DNA of 64,000 nucleotides. Origin: CADEEN01 sp963783785. GTDB taxonomy: Bacteria > Pseudomonadota > Gammaproteobacteria > Burkholderiales > Burkholderiaceae_C. Shown in pieces: positions 35,656 through 45,246 of this stretch. The stretch covers positions 1-64,000 of the forward strand of contig CAWAOQ010000010.1 of the NCBI GenBank assembly GCA_963783785.1, in the 5' to 3' direction. Numbering within the stretch: position 1 is the stretch's first letter; every line of letters starts with the position of its first letter. Under the pieces are notes generated by a model. It was not told where the DNA came from and ran no database searches. It saw only the letters and a list, made by a program, of their open reading frames with translations. A program made the translations under genes and the position numbers.

Positions 35656-37163
35656 GCCGCCGCCCGCGAGCGCAAGAGACGCGCCATGCGCGGCAAGACC
35701 AGCACGGCAACGACCACCGCCATCAGCGCCAGCGACATCGGACGCTCAACGAACACGCCCCACTTGCCCTCGCCGATCGACAGTGCATTGCGCATCTGCG
35801 CTTCGGCGAGCGGCCCGAGGATCATGCCGACGATCACCGGCGCCGCCGGGAAATCGAAGCGCCGCATCGCGACGCCAAACAGCCCGACCGCGAACATGAA
35901 CACCAGGTCGAGCGCGCTCTGGCGCATGCCATACACCCCGACGGTGGCGAAGATCAGGATGCCCGCATACAACTGCGGCTTGGGGATCTTCAGCAGCTTC
36001 ACCCACAGCCCGACCAACGGCAGGTTCAGCACCAGCAGCATCACGTTGCCGATGTAGAGCGATGCGATCAGTGCCCAGACCAGCGCCGGCGAGGTCTGAA
36101 ACAACTGCGGGCCGGGCTGCAGGCCGTAGTTCTGGAACGCCGAGAGCAGGATTGCAGCCGTCACCGACGTCGGAATGCCCAGTGTCAGCAGCGGTACCAG
36201 CGTCGCGGTCACCGCGGCATTGTTGGCCGCTTCAGGCCCAGCCACGCCTTCGATCGCACCGGTGGTGCCAAACTCCTGCGGGTGTTTGGAAAGCTTGCGC
36301 TCCATCGCATAGCTGAGGAAGGTGGGGATCTCCGAGCCACCGGCGGGGATCGTGCCAAACGGAAAACCGATGGCCGTGCCGCGCAGCCAGGCCGGCCACG
36401 AACGTCGCCAGTCCGCGCTGGTCATGTGCACGCGATTCATCTTGTGCAGCGTGGCTTCGCTGCGGCCTTCATAAAGCGCGTTGTAGAGCGTCTCGCCGAC
36501 CGCGAACAGCCCCACCGCCACCAGCACGACCTCAACGCCGTCGAGCAACTCGGGCACCCCCGCGGTGTAACGCACTTGGCCGGTGATCTGGTCGAGTCCG
36601 ATCAGGCCGATCGCCAGACCGAGAAACAACGAAGTCAATCCTCGCAGCGTACTCTGACCCAGCACCGCACTGACCGTTGTGAAAGCCAGCAGCATCAGCA
36701 TGAAGTACTCGGGCGGCCCCAACGTCACGGCGAACTCGGCGACGACTGGAGCGCACACCGTCACCAGCACCGTGGCTAGCGTGCCAGCCACGAACGAGCC
36801 TATGGCCGATGTGGCCAGCGCGGCGCCCGCACGCCCGTTCTTGGCCATCTTGAAGCCTTCGAGCGCGGTCACCATGGTGCCGGTCTCGCCAGGCGTGTTG
36901 AGCAGGATCGATGTCGTCGAGCCACCATACATCGCACCGTAGTAGATGCCGGCAAAGAAGATCATCGACGCGGTGGGTTCAACCTGCGACGTGATCGGCA
37001 GCAGCATCGCCACCGTGACCGCCGGCCCCAGGCCCGGCAAGACCCCGATGGCGGTGCCGAGCGCGCAACCGACAAAGGCCCACACCAGGTTCAGCGGCGT
37101 CGCCGCGGTGGCAAAGCCGCCGGCCAGGTTGACGAGGAGTTCGTTCACGCTAGATCCATCCAC
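35652..37163 (-). CDS. tctA: Tripartite tricarboxylate transporter, large permease TctA
   Basis: 503 residues, very hydrophobic, with about 10-12 membrane spans. Family signatures are GVLPGLGPAVTVAMLLPIT near the N-terminus, YGGSTTSILLNTPGETGTMV, and GFPFGTIPAGGSEIPTFLSY. It is the inner-membrane channel of a TTT uptake system for citrate-like or other carboxylates. tctB overlaps its start by 14 nt, and tctC lies upstream of tctB, giving the order tctC-tctB-tctA. The stop overlaps the hemH stop on the other strand. Confidence 0.95.
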   Translation of the reverse strand: MDGSSVNELLVNLAGGFATAATPLNLVWAFVGCALGTAIGVLPGLGPAVTVAMLLPITSQVEPTASMIFFAGIYYGAMYGGSTTSILLNTPGETGTMVTALEGFKMAKNGRAGAALATSAIGSFVAGTLATVLVTVCAPVVAEFAVTLGPPEYFMLMLLAFTTVSAVLGQSTLRGLTSLFLGLAIGLIGLDQITGQVRYTAGVPELLDGVEVVLVAVGLFAVGETLYNALYEGRSEATLHKMNRVHMTSADWRRSWPAWLRGTAIGFPFGTIPAGGSEIPTFLSYAMERKLSKHPQEFGTTGAIEGVAGPEAANNAAVTATLVPLLTLGIPTSVTAAILLSAFQNYGLQPGPQLFQTSPALVWALIASLYIGNVMLLVLNLPLVGLWVKLLKIPKPQLYAGILIFATVGVYGMRQSALDLVFMFAVGLFGVAMRRFDFPAAPVIVGMILGPLAEAQMRNALSIGEGKWGVFVERPMSLALMAVVVAVLVLPRMARLLRSRAAA

Positions 37164-37653
37164 TGCCTGTCAGGCCGGGCAGATTGATTGCGAGCAGCTT
37201 CGTGAACAGCCAGTAGACCGGCAGCGAGATCAACAAGCCGCCGACCACGTCGACGAGCGTCTGGCGCACACCGCCGGCCGGGCGCCCCTCGGCACCGCGC
37301 AGGCCGCGAACCGCCAGCGCAAAGCACAAGGCACAAGAGAGCACGAACCCGATGCGGGTGACCAGGGCCGCGTTGGCCAGCACGCCGCCAGACACCCAGG
37401 CCAGCGCCAACCAATCGCCATGGGTTGCCCCCGACGGCGGTGCCAGATCGCGCAAGCCACCGCGCAGCGCCTGCCACAGCAGCGTGCCACCGCAGACCAG
37501 CAACGCAACGGCCACGGCCCAGGGCAGAAAATTGGGGCCGACGCCGGCATAGCCGGCGGCGGCAGGAATCGACACGGCACCCACCGCCAGCAACGCACCG
37601 ACCGCCAGTACGCAGAGCGCGATCAGGGCCTGCCGGGCATGGGGTGCATTCAA
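37150..37653 (-). CDS. tctB: Tripartite tricarboxylate transporter, small subunit TctB
   Basis: 167 residues with four predicted membrane helices (ALIALCVLAVGALLAVGAV; AVAVALLVCGGTLLW; LANAALVTRIGFVLSCALCF; DVVGGLLISLPVYWLFTKLL), the TctB pattern including VGPNFLPW. The subunit supports TctA in the inner membrane. It overlaps tctA by 14 nt, and its start lies 1 nt after the tctC stop, so translation of the three is tightly coupled. Confidence 0.92.
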   Translation of the reverse strand: MNAPHARQALIALCVLAVGALLAVGAVSIPAAAGYAGVGPNFLPWAVAVALLVCGGTLLWQALRGGLRDLAPPSGATHGDWLALAWVSGGVLANAALVTRIGFVLSCALCFALAVRGLRGAEGRPAGGVRQTLVDVVGGLLISLPVYWLFTKLLAINLPGLTGSGWI

Positions 37654-37654
37654 C

Positions 37655-38615
37655 TCAGATCATCCCGGCCTTGACCATCGTTGCGCGAAGGCTCGCAAAC
37701 TCGCGATCGACGAAGTCCTCGAACTCCTTGCCCATCATCACCGCCGGCGTCCAGTTGTTCTTCTCGAGCGCCTCGGCCCAGGATTTCGAACCGATCGCCT
37801 TCTGCACCAAGCTCGGTCAGTGCCTTGCGTTGCTCCGGCGTGATGCCGGGCGCGCCGTAGACGCCGCGCCAGTTGCCGATCTCGACATTGATGCCCTGCT
37901 CCTTGAGCGTCGGTACATTGATGCCCTTGAGCCGCGTCGCGGACGTCATCGCGATCGCGCGCATCTTGCCGCTATCGATGTATTGCGCAAATTCGCTGTA
38001 GCCGCTGCCGCCGACCGTGACGTTGCCGCCGAGGATCGCCGCAACCGCCTCGCCACCGCCACGGAACGGCACGTAGTTGATCTTGGCAGCATCGACGCCG
38101 ACTTCGCGCGCGATCATCGCGGCGGCAATGTGCTCGGTGGAGCCGCGTGACCCGCCGCCCCACTTGACGGTTGCCGGATCCTTCTTCATCTGCGCCACCA
38201 CATCGGCCATCGACTTCAGCGGCGATGACGCCGGCAGCACAAACACGTTGTATTCGGTGGTCAGTCGGGCGATCGGCGTGGCCTGAGACAAGCTCACCGG
38301 CGGCTTGCCGGTGATGATGCCACCGAGCATCACTGCGCCCATCACCATCATTGCGTTGCCGTCGCCCTTGCTGGCATTGACGAACTGGGCCAGACCGAGT
38401 GCGCCGGCCGCACCGCCCTTGTTCTCGAAGGCCACCGAAGACGCCACACCCGCGTCTTGCATGGCCTTGCCGAGCGCCCGGCCGGTGGCGTCCCAGCCAC
38501 CCCCGGGGTTGGCAGGAATCATCATCTTGATATTCGCTGCCGCACGAGCCGTCGATGGAAGCAATCCCGCCGCCGCCATTGCGGCAAGGGTCTTGAGGAA
38601 GTCATTGCGGCGCAT
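37655..38615 (-). CDS. tctC: Bug/TctC-family tricarboxylate-binding periplasmic protein, frame-broken
   Basis: About 319 residues read over a break near 37808, where one extra T (CTTGGTG for CTGGTG) shifts the frame. After repair the C-terminus reads LVQKAIGSKSWAEALEKN NW ... TMVKAGMI, as in Bug proteins. The N-terminal MRRNDFLKTLAAMAAAGLL carries a twin-arginine motif and ends in ARAAANIK. The body has MMIPANPGGGWDATGRALGK, AFENKGGAAGALG, and VNYVPFRGGG-like NYVPFRGGGEAVAAILGG. It binds the substrate for TctAB; the ligand is not readable. ATG 38615 is chosen for its AGGAG ribosome site. Confidence 0.93.
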
Positions 38616-38736
38616 TGCTGTATCTCCTGCATTCAAACGATTGCCCAATGACAATCATGCCGCACCTCACTGGCGCCAGTCTGTGCCTGACGCACTAGGG
38701 CAAGTGCGTATGCCGCTTTGCCGATAATCGGCACTC

Positions 38737-39165
38737 ATGACAGCATCCCCCGACCGTCTGCGCCTGGACAAGTGGCTTTGGGTTGCACGCTTCTACAGAA
38801 CGCGCTCGCTGGCAGGTCAGGCCATCGAGCACGGCCGCGTCGCGGTCAACGGCCTGACTGCCAAGGCTGCCCGCGAATTGCGGCCGGGCGACACGGTGAC
38901 GCTGCGCCTGGACGGCGGTTTGCAACGCACGGTGGTCGTCAGGGCGATCGCTGCGCAGCGTGGCCCGGCCACCACGGCACAGTTGCTCTACGAGGAGACC
39001 GCGCTGAGCCTGGCCGAACGCCAGCGTGCCGCCGAGGCGCGCCGCCTGGCCCCTGACCCGGCCCAGTCGATCGGCGAGGGGCGGCCCACCAAGCGCGACC
39101 GTCGCGACCTCGAACGCACGCAGGCGCAGTGGCAACGCTGGAGCGCGTCGATCGACGACCGATGA
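38737..39165 (+). CDS. hslR: S4-domain heat-shock protein Hsp15 (HslR)
   Basis: 142 residues. The S4 RNA-binding fold is at residues 7-70 (LRLDKWLWVARFYRTRSLAG, HGRVAVNGLTAKAARELRPG D). The basic C-terminal tail (GRPTKRDRRDLERTQAQW) is typical of Hsp15, which frees blocked nascent chain-tRNA from 50S subunits after heat shock. It stands just upstream of grpE-dnaK-dnaJ in the same direction, consistent with a stress role. Confidence 0.93.
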   Translation: MTASPDRLRLDKWLWVARFYRTRSLAGQAIEHGRVAVNGLTAKAARELRPGDTVTLRLDGGLQRTVVVRAIAAQRGPATTAQLLYEETALSLAERQRAAEARRLAPDPAQSIGEGRPTKRDRRDLERTQAQWQRWSASIDDR

Positions 39166-39216
39166 GCATTGCCGACGAAGGGCGCCAGGCGGCGACGATG
39201 CCGCCGAATAGCCCCT

Positions 39217-39245
39217 CTTGAAGTCGCGGGATTGAGCCCCAGGTT
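39217..39245 (+). promoter_or_regulatory. Sigma-32 heat-shock promoter of grpE
   Basis: CTTGAAG (39217-39223), a 13-bp spacer and CCCCAGGTT (39237-39245) closely fit the sigma-32 consensus CTTGAAA-N13-CCCCATNT. It lies 36 bp before the grpE ATG. Confidence 0.85.
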
Positions 39246-39280
39246 AAGGCCGGTTTCTCAATTTCACTTCCTTCGCCAAT

Positions 39281-39820
39281 ATGACCACCTCGGAGAATGA
39301 CCTCGCGGCGTCTGTCCCCATGCCCGGCCCCGACGGCGCGCCGTCCGACGTTCAGGCCGAAACCAGCGTCGAGGTCCAGTTGAGTGAATTGCAGGCACGG
39401 CTGGCCGAGATCAACGATGCCTTTCTGCGCGCCCGCGCCGACGCCGAAAACACCCGGCGCCGTGCCGAGGAGGAGATGTCAAAGGCACGCAAGTACGCCA
39501 TCGAGTCCTTCGCCGAGAGCCTGTTGCCGGTGATGGACAGCCTTCAGGCGGCCATTGCCCGGCCTGATGCGGCCACCGCCCAGGTGCTTGAAGGGGTAGC
39601 TGCCACGTTGCGCCAGCTGACCACGGCGCTGGAACGGAACAAGGTGATCGAGATCGCGCCGCCGGCCGGCACCAAGTTCGATCCCCGCCACCACCAGGCG
39701 ATCAGCGTCGTGCCCGCGGAGCAGGATGCGAACACGGTGGTGGCCGTGCTGCAAAAGGGCTACCTGATCAGCGACCGCGTGCTGCGGCCGGCCCTGGTGA
39801 CCGTGGCTGCCCCCAAGTGA
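39281..39820 (+). CDS. grpE: Nucleotide exchange factor GrpE
   Basis: 179 residues. It releases ADP from DnaK. The N-terminal disordered part is followed by a long coiled coil (LSELQARLAEINDAFLRARA DAENTRRR, then ARKYAIESFAESLLPVMDSL) and the beta domain (GTKFDPRHHQAISVVPAEQD, GYLISDRVLRPALVTVA). dnaK follows after 99 bp. A sigma-32 promoter lies just upstream. Confidence 0.96.
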   Translation: MTTSENDLAASVPMPGPDGAPSDVQAETSVEVQLSELQARLAEINDAFLRARADAENTRRRAEEEMSKARKYAIESFAESLLPVMDSLQAAIARPDAATAQVLEGVAATLRQLTTALERNKVIEIAPPAGTKFDPRHHQAISVVPAEQDANTVVAVLQKGYLISDRVLRPALVTVAAPK

Positions 39821-39854
39821 TGCCCGGCCGACGCTGAATTGACACCTTTGCCGG

Positions 39855-39882
39855 CTTGAAAGCCGCCAAGTTATCCACAACT
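39855..39882 (+). promoter_or_regulatory. Second sigma-32-like promoter, before dnaK
   Basis: CTTGAAA (39855-39861), 13 bp, then CCACAACT (39875-39882): a perfect -35 and a fair -10 match for sigma-32. It lies 38 bp before the dnaK ATG, suggesting dnaK has its own heat-shock start besides read-through from grpE. Confidence 0.7.
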
Positions 39883-39919
39883 CGAAGACAACCGGATTCT
39901 TCTTTCAGGAGCAGAGAAC

Positions 39920-41864
39920 ATGGGCAAGATCATCGGCATCGACCTCGGAACGACGAATTCGTGCGTCGCGATCATGGAGGGCAACACCACGAAGGTGATC
40001 GAGAACAGCGAAGGTGCACGCACCACGCCGTCGATCATCGCGTACCAGGATGACGGCGAAATCCTGGTCGGGGCCTCGGCCAAGCGCCAGGCCGTTACCA
40101 ACCCGAAGAACACGCTGTACGCCGTCAAGCGACTGATCGGCCGCAAGTTCACCGAGAAGGAAGTGCAGAAGGACATCGATCTGATGCCCTACAAGATCGT
40201 CGCGGCGGACAACGGCGATGCGTGGGTGGAGGTGCGCGGCAAGAAGCTGGCGCCGCCACAGGTCAGCGCCGAGGTTCTGCGCAAGATGAAGAAGACCGCC
40301 GAGGACTATCTCGGCGAAGAGGTCACTGAGGCCGTGATCACGGTGCCGGCCTACTTCAACGATTCGCAGCGCCAGGCGACCAAGGATGCCGGCCGCATCG
40401 CCGGGCTGGACGTCAAGCGCATCATCAACGAGCCCACAGCAGCCGCGCTCGCCTTTGGCCTGGACAAGCATGGCAAGGGCGACCGCAAGATTGCCGTGTT
40501 CGACCTTGGCGGCGGCACCTTCGACATCTCGATCATCGAGATCGCGGATGTCGAGGGCGAGATGCAATTCGAGGTCCTGTCGACCAACGGCGACACGTTC
40601 CTTGGCGGCGAGGACTTCGACCAGCGCATCATCGATTACATCGTGACCGAGTTCAGGAAGGACCAGGGCGTCGACCTGACCAAGGACGTGCTGGCCCTGC
40701 AGCGCCTGAAGGAAGCCGCCGAGAAGGCCAAGATCGAGCTGTCCAACAGCACCCAGACCGACGTCAACCTGCCCTACATCACTGCCGATGCAACGGGCCC
40801 GAGGCACCTGAACATCAAGCTCACGCGCGCCAAGCTCGAATCATTGGTCGACGAGTTGATCGAGCGCACGATCGAGCCCTGCCGCGTGGCGGTGAAGGAC
40901 GCCGGCGTCAAGCTCGACGATATCGACGACGTGATCCTGGTCGGTGGCATGACGCGCATGCCCAAGGTTCAGGAGAAGGTCAAGGCCTTCTTCGGACGTG
41001 AGCCGCGCAAGGACGTCAACCCCGACGAGGCGGTGGCTGTCGGTGCCGCCATCCAGGGCCAGGTGCTGGGTGGCGAGCGCAAGGACGTGCTGCTGCTCGA
41101 CGTGACGCCGTTGTCGCTGGGCATCGAGACGCTCGGTGGCGTGATGACCAAGATGATCAAGAAGAACACCACCATCCCGACCAAGTTCAGCCAGGTGTTC
41201 AGCACGGCCGACGACAACCAGCCGGCGGTGACGATCAAGGTCTACCAGGGTGAGCGCGAGATGGCCGCGGGCAACAAGAGCCTGGGTGAGTTCAACCTCG
41301 AGGGGATTCCACCGGCGGCGCGCGGGCTGCCGCAGATCGAGGTCACGTTCGACATCGACGCCAACGGCATCCTGCACGTGCACGCCAAGGACAAGGGCAC
41401 CGGCAAGGAAAACAAGATCACCATCAAGGCCAACTCGGGTCTGTCCGAAGAAGAGATCCAGAAGATGGTCAAGGATGCCGAGTTGAACGCAGCCGAGGAC
41501 CACAAGAAACTGGAACTCGTGCAGGCGCGCAACCATGCCGATGCGATGATGCACAACGTCAAGAAGAGCCTCGCCGAACATGGCAAGGAGTTGGCCGACG
41601 ACGAGAAGGCGAAGATCGAAGCGGCGATCAAGGACGTCGAGGAAGCCATCAAGGGCGACGACAAGGCGACGATCGAGGCCAAGACCGACGCGATGATGAC
41701 CGCCAGCCACAAACTGTCGGAGAAGATGTACGCCGATGTGCAGAAGGCGGCCGAGGCGCAGGGTGCCAGCGCGGGCGAGCCGCCGCACTCCCTCGGCGGC
41801 CAAGTCCGACGCGGCGGCCGACGACAACGTGGTCGACGCTGAGTTCAAGGAAGTCAAGAAGTGA
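39920..41864 (+). CDS. dnaK: Molecular chaperone DnaK, C-terminal frame break
   Basis: About 647 residues. The ATPase domain has IIGIDLGTTNSCVAIMEG, AVITVPAYFNDSQRQATKDA, FDLGGGTFDISI and VGGMTRMPKVQEKV. The linker LLLDVTPLSLGIETLGG is followed by the substrate domain (GIPPAARGLPQIEVTFDIDA NGI). Near 41780, in the disordered tail, the frame shifts. The other frame supplies AKSDAAADDNVVDAEFKEVK K with stop at 41862-41864, the conserved acidic end of proteobacterial DnaK. Uncorrected, the protein ends in a basic tail, which argues for an indel error. It works with GrpE and DnaJ encoded on either side. Confidence 0.96.
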
Positions 41865-41973
41865 TGTCGCCGGCGGGCCTCTGGCCCGCTGCGACTTCGC
41901 GCCGCGTTCGAGTTGACAGGCCAGTCCTGCGGCGCGGCGCGGCGGTTCCGTTTGTGATGGATTGAGAGCGTTC

Positions 41974-43122
41974 ATGGCCAAGCGCGATTACTACGAAATC
42001 CTCGGCGTGCCGAAGAACGCCACCGAGGAAGACATCAAGAAGGCCTACCGCAAGCTGGCCATGAAGCACCACCCCGATCGCAACCAGGGCGAAGGGGCGA
42101 AGGCGTCCGAAGAGAAGTTCAAGGAGGCCAAGGAGGCCTACGAGATGCTCTCTGACGCGCAGAAGCGGGCTGCCTACGATCAGTACGGCCATGCAGGCGT
42201 CGACCCCAACGTGGGTGGCTTCCGCGGCGGTCCGGGGGCAGAGGGCTTTGGCGGCTTTGCCGAGGCCTTCGGCGACATCTTCGGTGACATCTTCGGCGGC
42301 GCGGCTGGAGCGGCTGGCCGCCGTGGCGGCCAACAGGTCTATCGCGGCGCCGATCTGTCGTACGCGCTCGAGATCACGCTGGAGGAAGCGGCCCGCGGCA
42401 AGGACACGCAGATCCGTATCCCGAGTTGGGACAGTTGCGAGACCTGCCACGGCAGCGGCGCCAAGCCGGGGACCAGCGCCAAGACTTGCCCGCAATGCCA
42501 CGGCAATGGCACGGTGCACTTGCGCCAGGGTTTCTTCAGCATTCAGCAGACCTGCCCGCAGTGCCATGGCGGCGGCAAGATCATTCCCGAGCCCTGCGCA
42601 GCGTGCCATGGCGCAGGCAAGGTCAAGAAGCAGAAGACGCTCGAGGTGAAGATCCCCGCCGGCATCAACGAGGGTATGCGCATTCGCTCGGCGGGCAACG
42701 GCGAGCCGGGCAGCAATGGCGGGCCGCCAGGAGATCTCTACATCGAGATCCGCGTCGCCCAGCACGACATCTTCGAACGCGACGGCGACGATCTCCACTG
42801 CACCGTGCCGGTGGGTCTGACCACCGTCGCACTCGGCGGCGCGATCGAGGTACCGACGCTAGCCGGCAAGGTCGAGATCGAATTGCCCGAAGGCACCCAG
42901 CATGGCAAGACGTTCCGCCTGCGCGGCAAGGGCATCAAGGGCTTGCGCTCGAGCTACCCCGGTGACCTGTACTGCCACATCTCGGTGGAGACGCCAGTCA
43001 AGCTGACGGAGCACCAGAGGAAGCTGTTGCGCGAACTCGACGAGTCGCTGAAGAAGGGTGGTGAGCGCCATTCCCCCGACGCCAAGAGCTGGACCGACCG
43101 CGTCAAGGATCTGTTCAAGTAG
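41974..43122 (+). CDS. dnaJ: Co-chaperone DnaJ
   Basis: 382 residues. The J domain has MAKRDYYEILGVPKNATEED and the HPD loop (MKHHPDRNQGEG). A Gly/Phe-rich region (GFRGGPGAEGFGGFAEAFGD) is followed by four zinc repeats CETCHGSGA, CPQCHGNGT, CPQCHGGGK and CAACHGAGK, then the C-terminal substrate domains (LRGKGIKGLRSSYPGDLYCH). It stimulates DnaK ATP hydrolysis. ATG 41974 is chosen over an in-frame ATG 12 nt earlier. It lies 109 bp after dnaK and converges on the next gene with 18 bp between stops. Confidence 0.96.
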   Translation: MAKRDYYEILGVPKNATEEDIKKAYRKLAMKHHPDRNQGEGAKASEEKFKEAKEAYEMLSDAQKRAAYDQYGHAGVDPNVGGFRGGPGAEGFGGFAEAFGDIFGDIFGGAAGAAGRRGGQQVYRGADLSYALEITLEEAARGKDTQIRIPSWDSCETCHGSGAKPGTSAKTCPQCHGNGTVHLRQGFFSIQQTCPQCHGGGKIIPEPCAACHGAGKVKKQKTLEVKIPAGINEGMRIRSAGNGEPGSNGGPPGDLYIEIRVAQHDIFERDGDDLHCTVPVGLTTVALGGAIEVPTLAGKVEIELPEGTQHGKTFRLRGKGIKGLRSSYPGDLYCHISVETPVKLTEHQRKLLRELDESLKKGGERHSPDAKSWTDRVKDLFK

Positions 43123-43140
43123 GTCAGGCGTTGCGGTCCA

Positions 43141-45042
43141 TCAGCGCGCCGACAGCTCGCCGCGGCGGTAAGCCTGCGCCGCAACCTGGTAGTAGCTGAC
43201 GGTGTCGTCGACCAGTTCCCTGGACAGCGCGTCATCGGGGGCCTGGCGCCCAGTCTCCGCGTCGACCACGCGCGTGCGGCCATTGGGCTTGAGTTCCACG
43301 ATGCGGCCCTGCTCGTAGTAGCCGACCGTCTGGTAGTTGGCCATCAACGCGCGCGGGTGGCGCTGGCCTTCACGCAGGATGTCGTGACCAAAGAACTTGC
43401 TGCGGTAGCTGAAATTGAGCAGGCCCAGTACGGTGGGCGCGACATCGATCTGTGATGCGAGCGTGTCGACACGACCGGGCTTCACATGCGCCGGCGCGAA
43501 GATGATCAGCGGGATGTGGTAGTTCTCGGGCGGCAGTTCCTGCCGGCCGCGGCCCTTGTGCGTGTGGTCGGCGACGATCACGAACATGGTGTCGGCAAAC
43601 CAGGGCCTGCTGCGAGCACGCTCGATGAAGTTTCCGATCGCCCAGTCGGTGTACTTGACGCCGCCATCGCGGCCGGTCTTGGAGGGGATGTCGATCCGCC
43701 CCTCTGGATACGTGAACGGTCGGTGGTTGCTTGTCGTCATCACGTGGGCGAAGAATTTCACGCCCGCTGCATGACGCCTGTCGAGCTCGCGCAGCGTCAG
43801 CGTGTACAGGTCCTCGTCGGCCACGCCCCACACGTTCTCGAAATGGACTTCCTCGGCCTTCAACGCCGTACGGTCGATCACCGTGTAGTCGTTGCCGGCG
43901 AAGAACGTGGTCATGTTGTCGAAGTAGCCGTAGCCGCCATACAGATACAACGGCTCGTAGCCGGCCTGCTTGAAGACCTCGCCGACGGTGAACAGGTGGG
44001 CGTTGTCGGGCCGTTTGACGATTGAATGTCCAGGCGTCGGCGGCACCGACAGCGTCAGGGCTTCGAGTCCGCGCACGGTGCGCGTGCCGGTGGCATAGAG
44101 ATGCGTGAACAGCAGGCCCTCGCTGGCCAGCTTGTCCGTATAGGGTGTCAGCCCCTGCTTGTTGCCGAAGGCGGCCATGAACTCGGCCGAATAGCTCTCG
44201 ACCGACACCAGCACCACATTGAGCGCCTTCACCGGCCCCGCATTGACGACCTCATGCTCGAACGGCCGCTGAGACAACTCGACCTTCAGCCGCGGCGATC
44301 CAAGCTCGTTGGCCAGCGTGGCCAGTGCACGCTGCGCGGGCAGGGTCTTGTAGAAGCGGTCGTAGTCGATCTCGTTGGCCCAGAAGGCGTGCCAGAAGTC
44401 GAAGTAGCCATTGCCAGCAATCTCGTTGGCCTGGGCATCGGCGGAGAACTCCTTGTAGCGCACGTCGAGGGCGGCCACGGCCGCGAACGGCAGCGCCACC
44501 AGCACAGCGGCGGCAACGAGTCGATCGCGGCCATGCAACGGTGCGCGCCAGTGCGGACGCAAGGCCCAGGCAACGGCCGCCCAAATCGCCAGCGAAACCG
44601 CGGCGACCGCCGCCAACAGCAACGGCAGGTTGTAGGACTCGCGGATGTTGCCGATGACCTCGTTGGTGTAGATCAGGTAGTCAACCGCAATGAAGTTGAA
44701 GCGCGACGCGAATTCGTTCCAGAACGTGAACTCGGAAGCACCGACGAAGACCATCACGGCTGTCAGCGGCAGCAGCAACGCGAGCACCGTGCTCTGCAGG
44801 CCTGCACGGCGGTTTGGCCAAGCCACGACCAGCAAGCCGAGCGGCAACAGGAAGAAGGTGGCGACGCCAACATCGAACAACGCGCCAATGGCCATGGCCG
44901 GCAACAGCCGCCAAGGAGCAAACAACCCCCACTGGCCGTTGTACGCCACCAAGCCGATGCGGACCGACGCATTGAATATCACGAACGCCAGCAACAGCAC
45001 CCATAGCAGGCGCAAGCGGGAGGGTGCTGTCATGGCGATCAA
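43141..45042 (-). CDS. LTA synthase-family membrane phosphoglycerol/phosphoethanolamine transferase
   Basis: 633 residues. About five N-terminal membrane helices (LLWVLLLAFVIFNASVRIGL; LLPLGLLVVAWP; VLALLLPLTAVMVFVG; LLLAAVAAVSLAIWAAVAWA; LVAAAVLVALPFAAVAALDV) precede a periplasmic sulfatase-like domain: LNVVLVSVESYSAEFMAAFG, the nucleophile Thr region YATGTRTVRGLEALTLS, and metal-binding VIVADHTHKGRG. In Gram-negatives such proteins modify periplasmic glucans (OpgB-like) or other envelope glycans; the acceptor is unknown. ATG 45033 is an alternative start. Confidence 0.9.
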   Translation of the reverse strand: MIAMTAPSRLRLLWVLLLAFVIFNASVRIGLVAYNGQWGLFAPWRLLPAMAIGALFDVGVATFFLLPLGLLVVAWPNRRAGLQSTVLALLLPLTAVMVFVGASEFTFWNEFASRFNFIAVDYLIYTNEVIGNIRESYNLPLLLAAVAAVSLAIWAAVAWALRPHWRAPLHGRDRLVAAAVLVALPFAAVAALDVRYKEFSADAQANEIAGNGYFDFWHAFWANEIDYDRFYKTLPAQRALATLANELGSPRLKVELSQRPFEHEVVNAGPVKALNVVLVSVESYSAEFMAAFGNKQGLTPYTDKLASEGLLFTHLYATGTRTVRGLEALTLSVPPTPGHSIVKRPDNAHLFTVGEVFKQAGYEPLYLYGGYGYFDNMTTFFAGNDYTVIDRTALKAEEVHFENVWGVADEDLYTLTLRELDRRHAAGVKFFAHVMTTSNHRPFTYPEGRIDIPSKTGRDGGVKYTDWAIGNFIERARSRPWFADTMFVIVADHTHKGRGRQELPPENYHIPLIIFAPAHVKPGRVDTLASQIDVAPTVLGLLNFSYRSKFFGHDILREGQRHPRALMANYQTVGYYEQGRIVELKPNGRTRVVDAETGRQAPDDALSRELVDDTVSYYQVAAQAYRRGELSAR

Positions 45043-45246
45043 GGGCAGGCAGGCACTGTGCGTGGAGAGAGGCGAATGATCACCGTGAACCGATCATCCC
45101 AAGCTACGTGATCGCCACATGATCGGCCCAACGACCGCCACGGGCTTGCTGCGGTGCGACTTGGCCAAAGGCTCTCTTGCCAGGGGCGCAAGCGGATCGA
45201 CATCGCACTCGAAGTGCGCGCAGCAGCGCAAGTGGGAAGACGCGGG
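45043..45246. other. Intergenic stretch between dnaB and the LTA-synthase-like gene
   Basis: 204 bp. Both flanking genes read leftward, so this holds the dnaB 3' end and the promoter of the transferase gene. I see no convincing terminator or -35/-10 pair. Confidence 0.3.

Noticed and set aside
41760..41842. A variant DnaK with a basic C-terminal tail
   Set aside because: The conserved acidic tail (DDNVVDAEFKEVKK) is present in the next frame just downstream, so the basic tail is a frame artefact.
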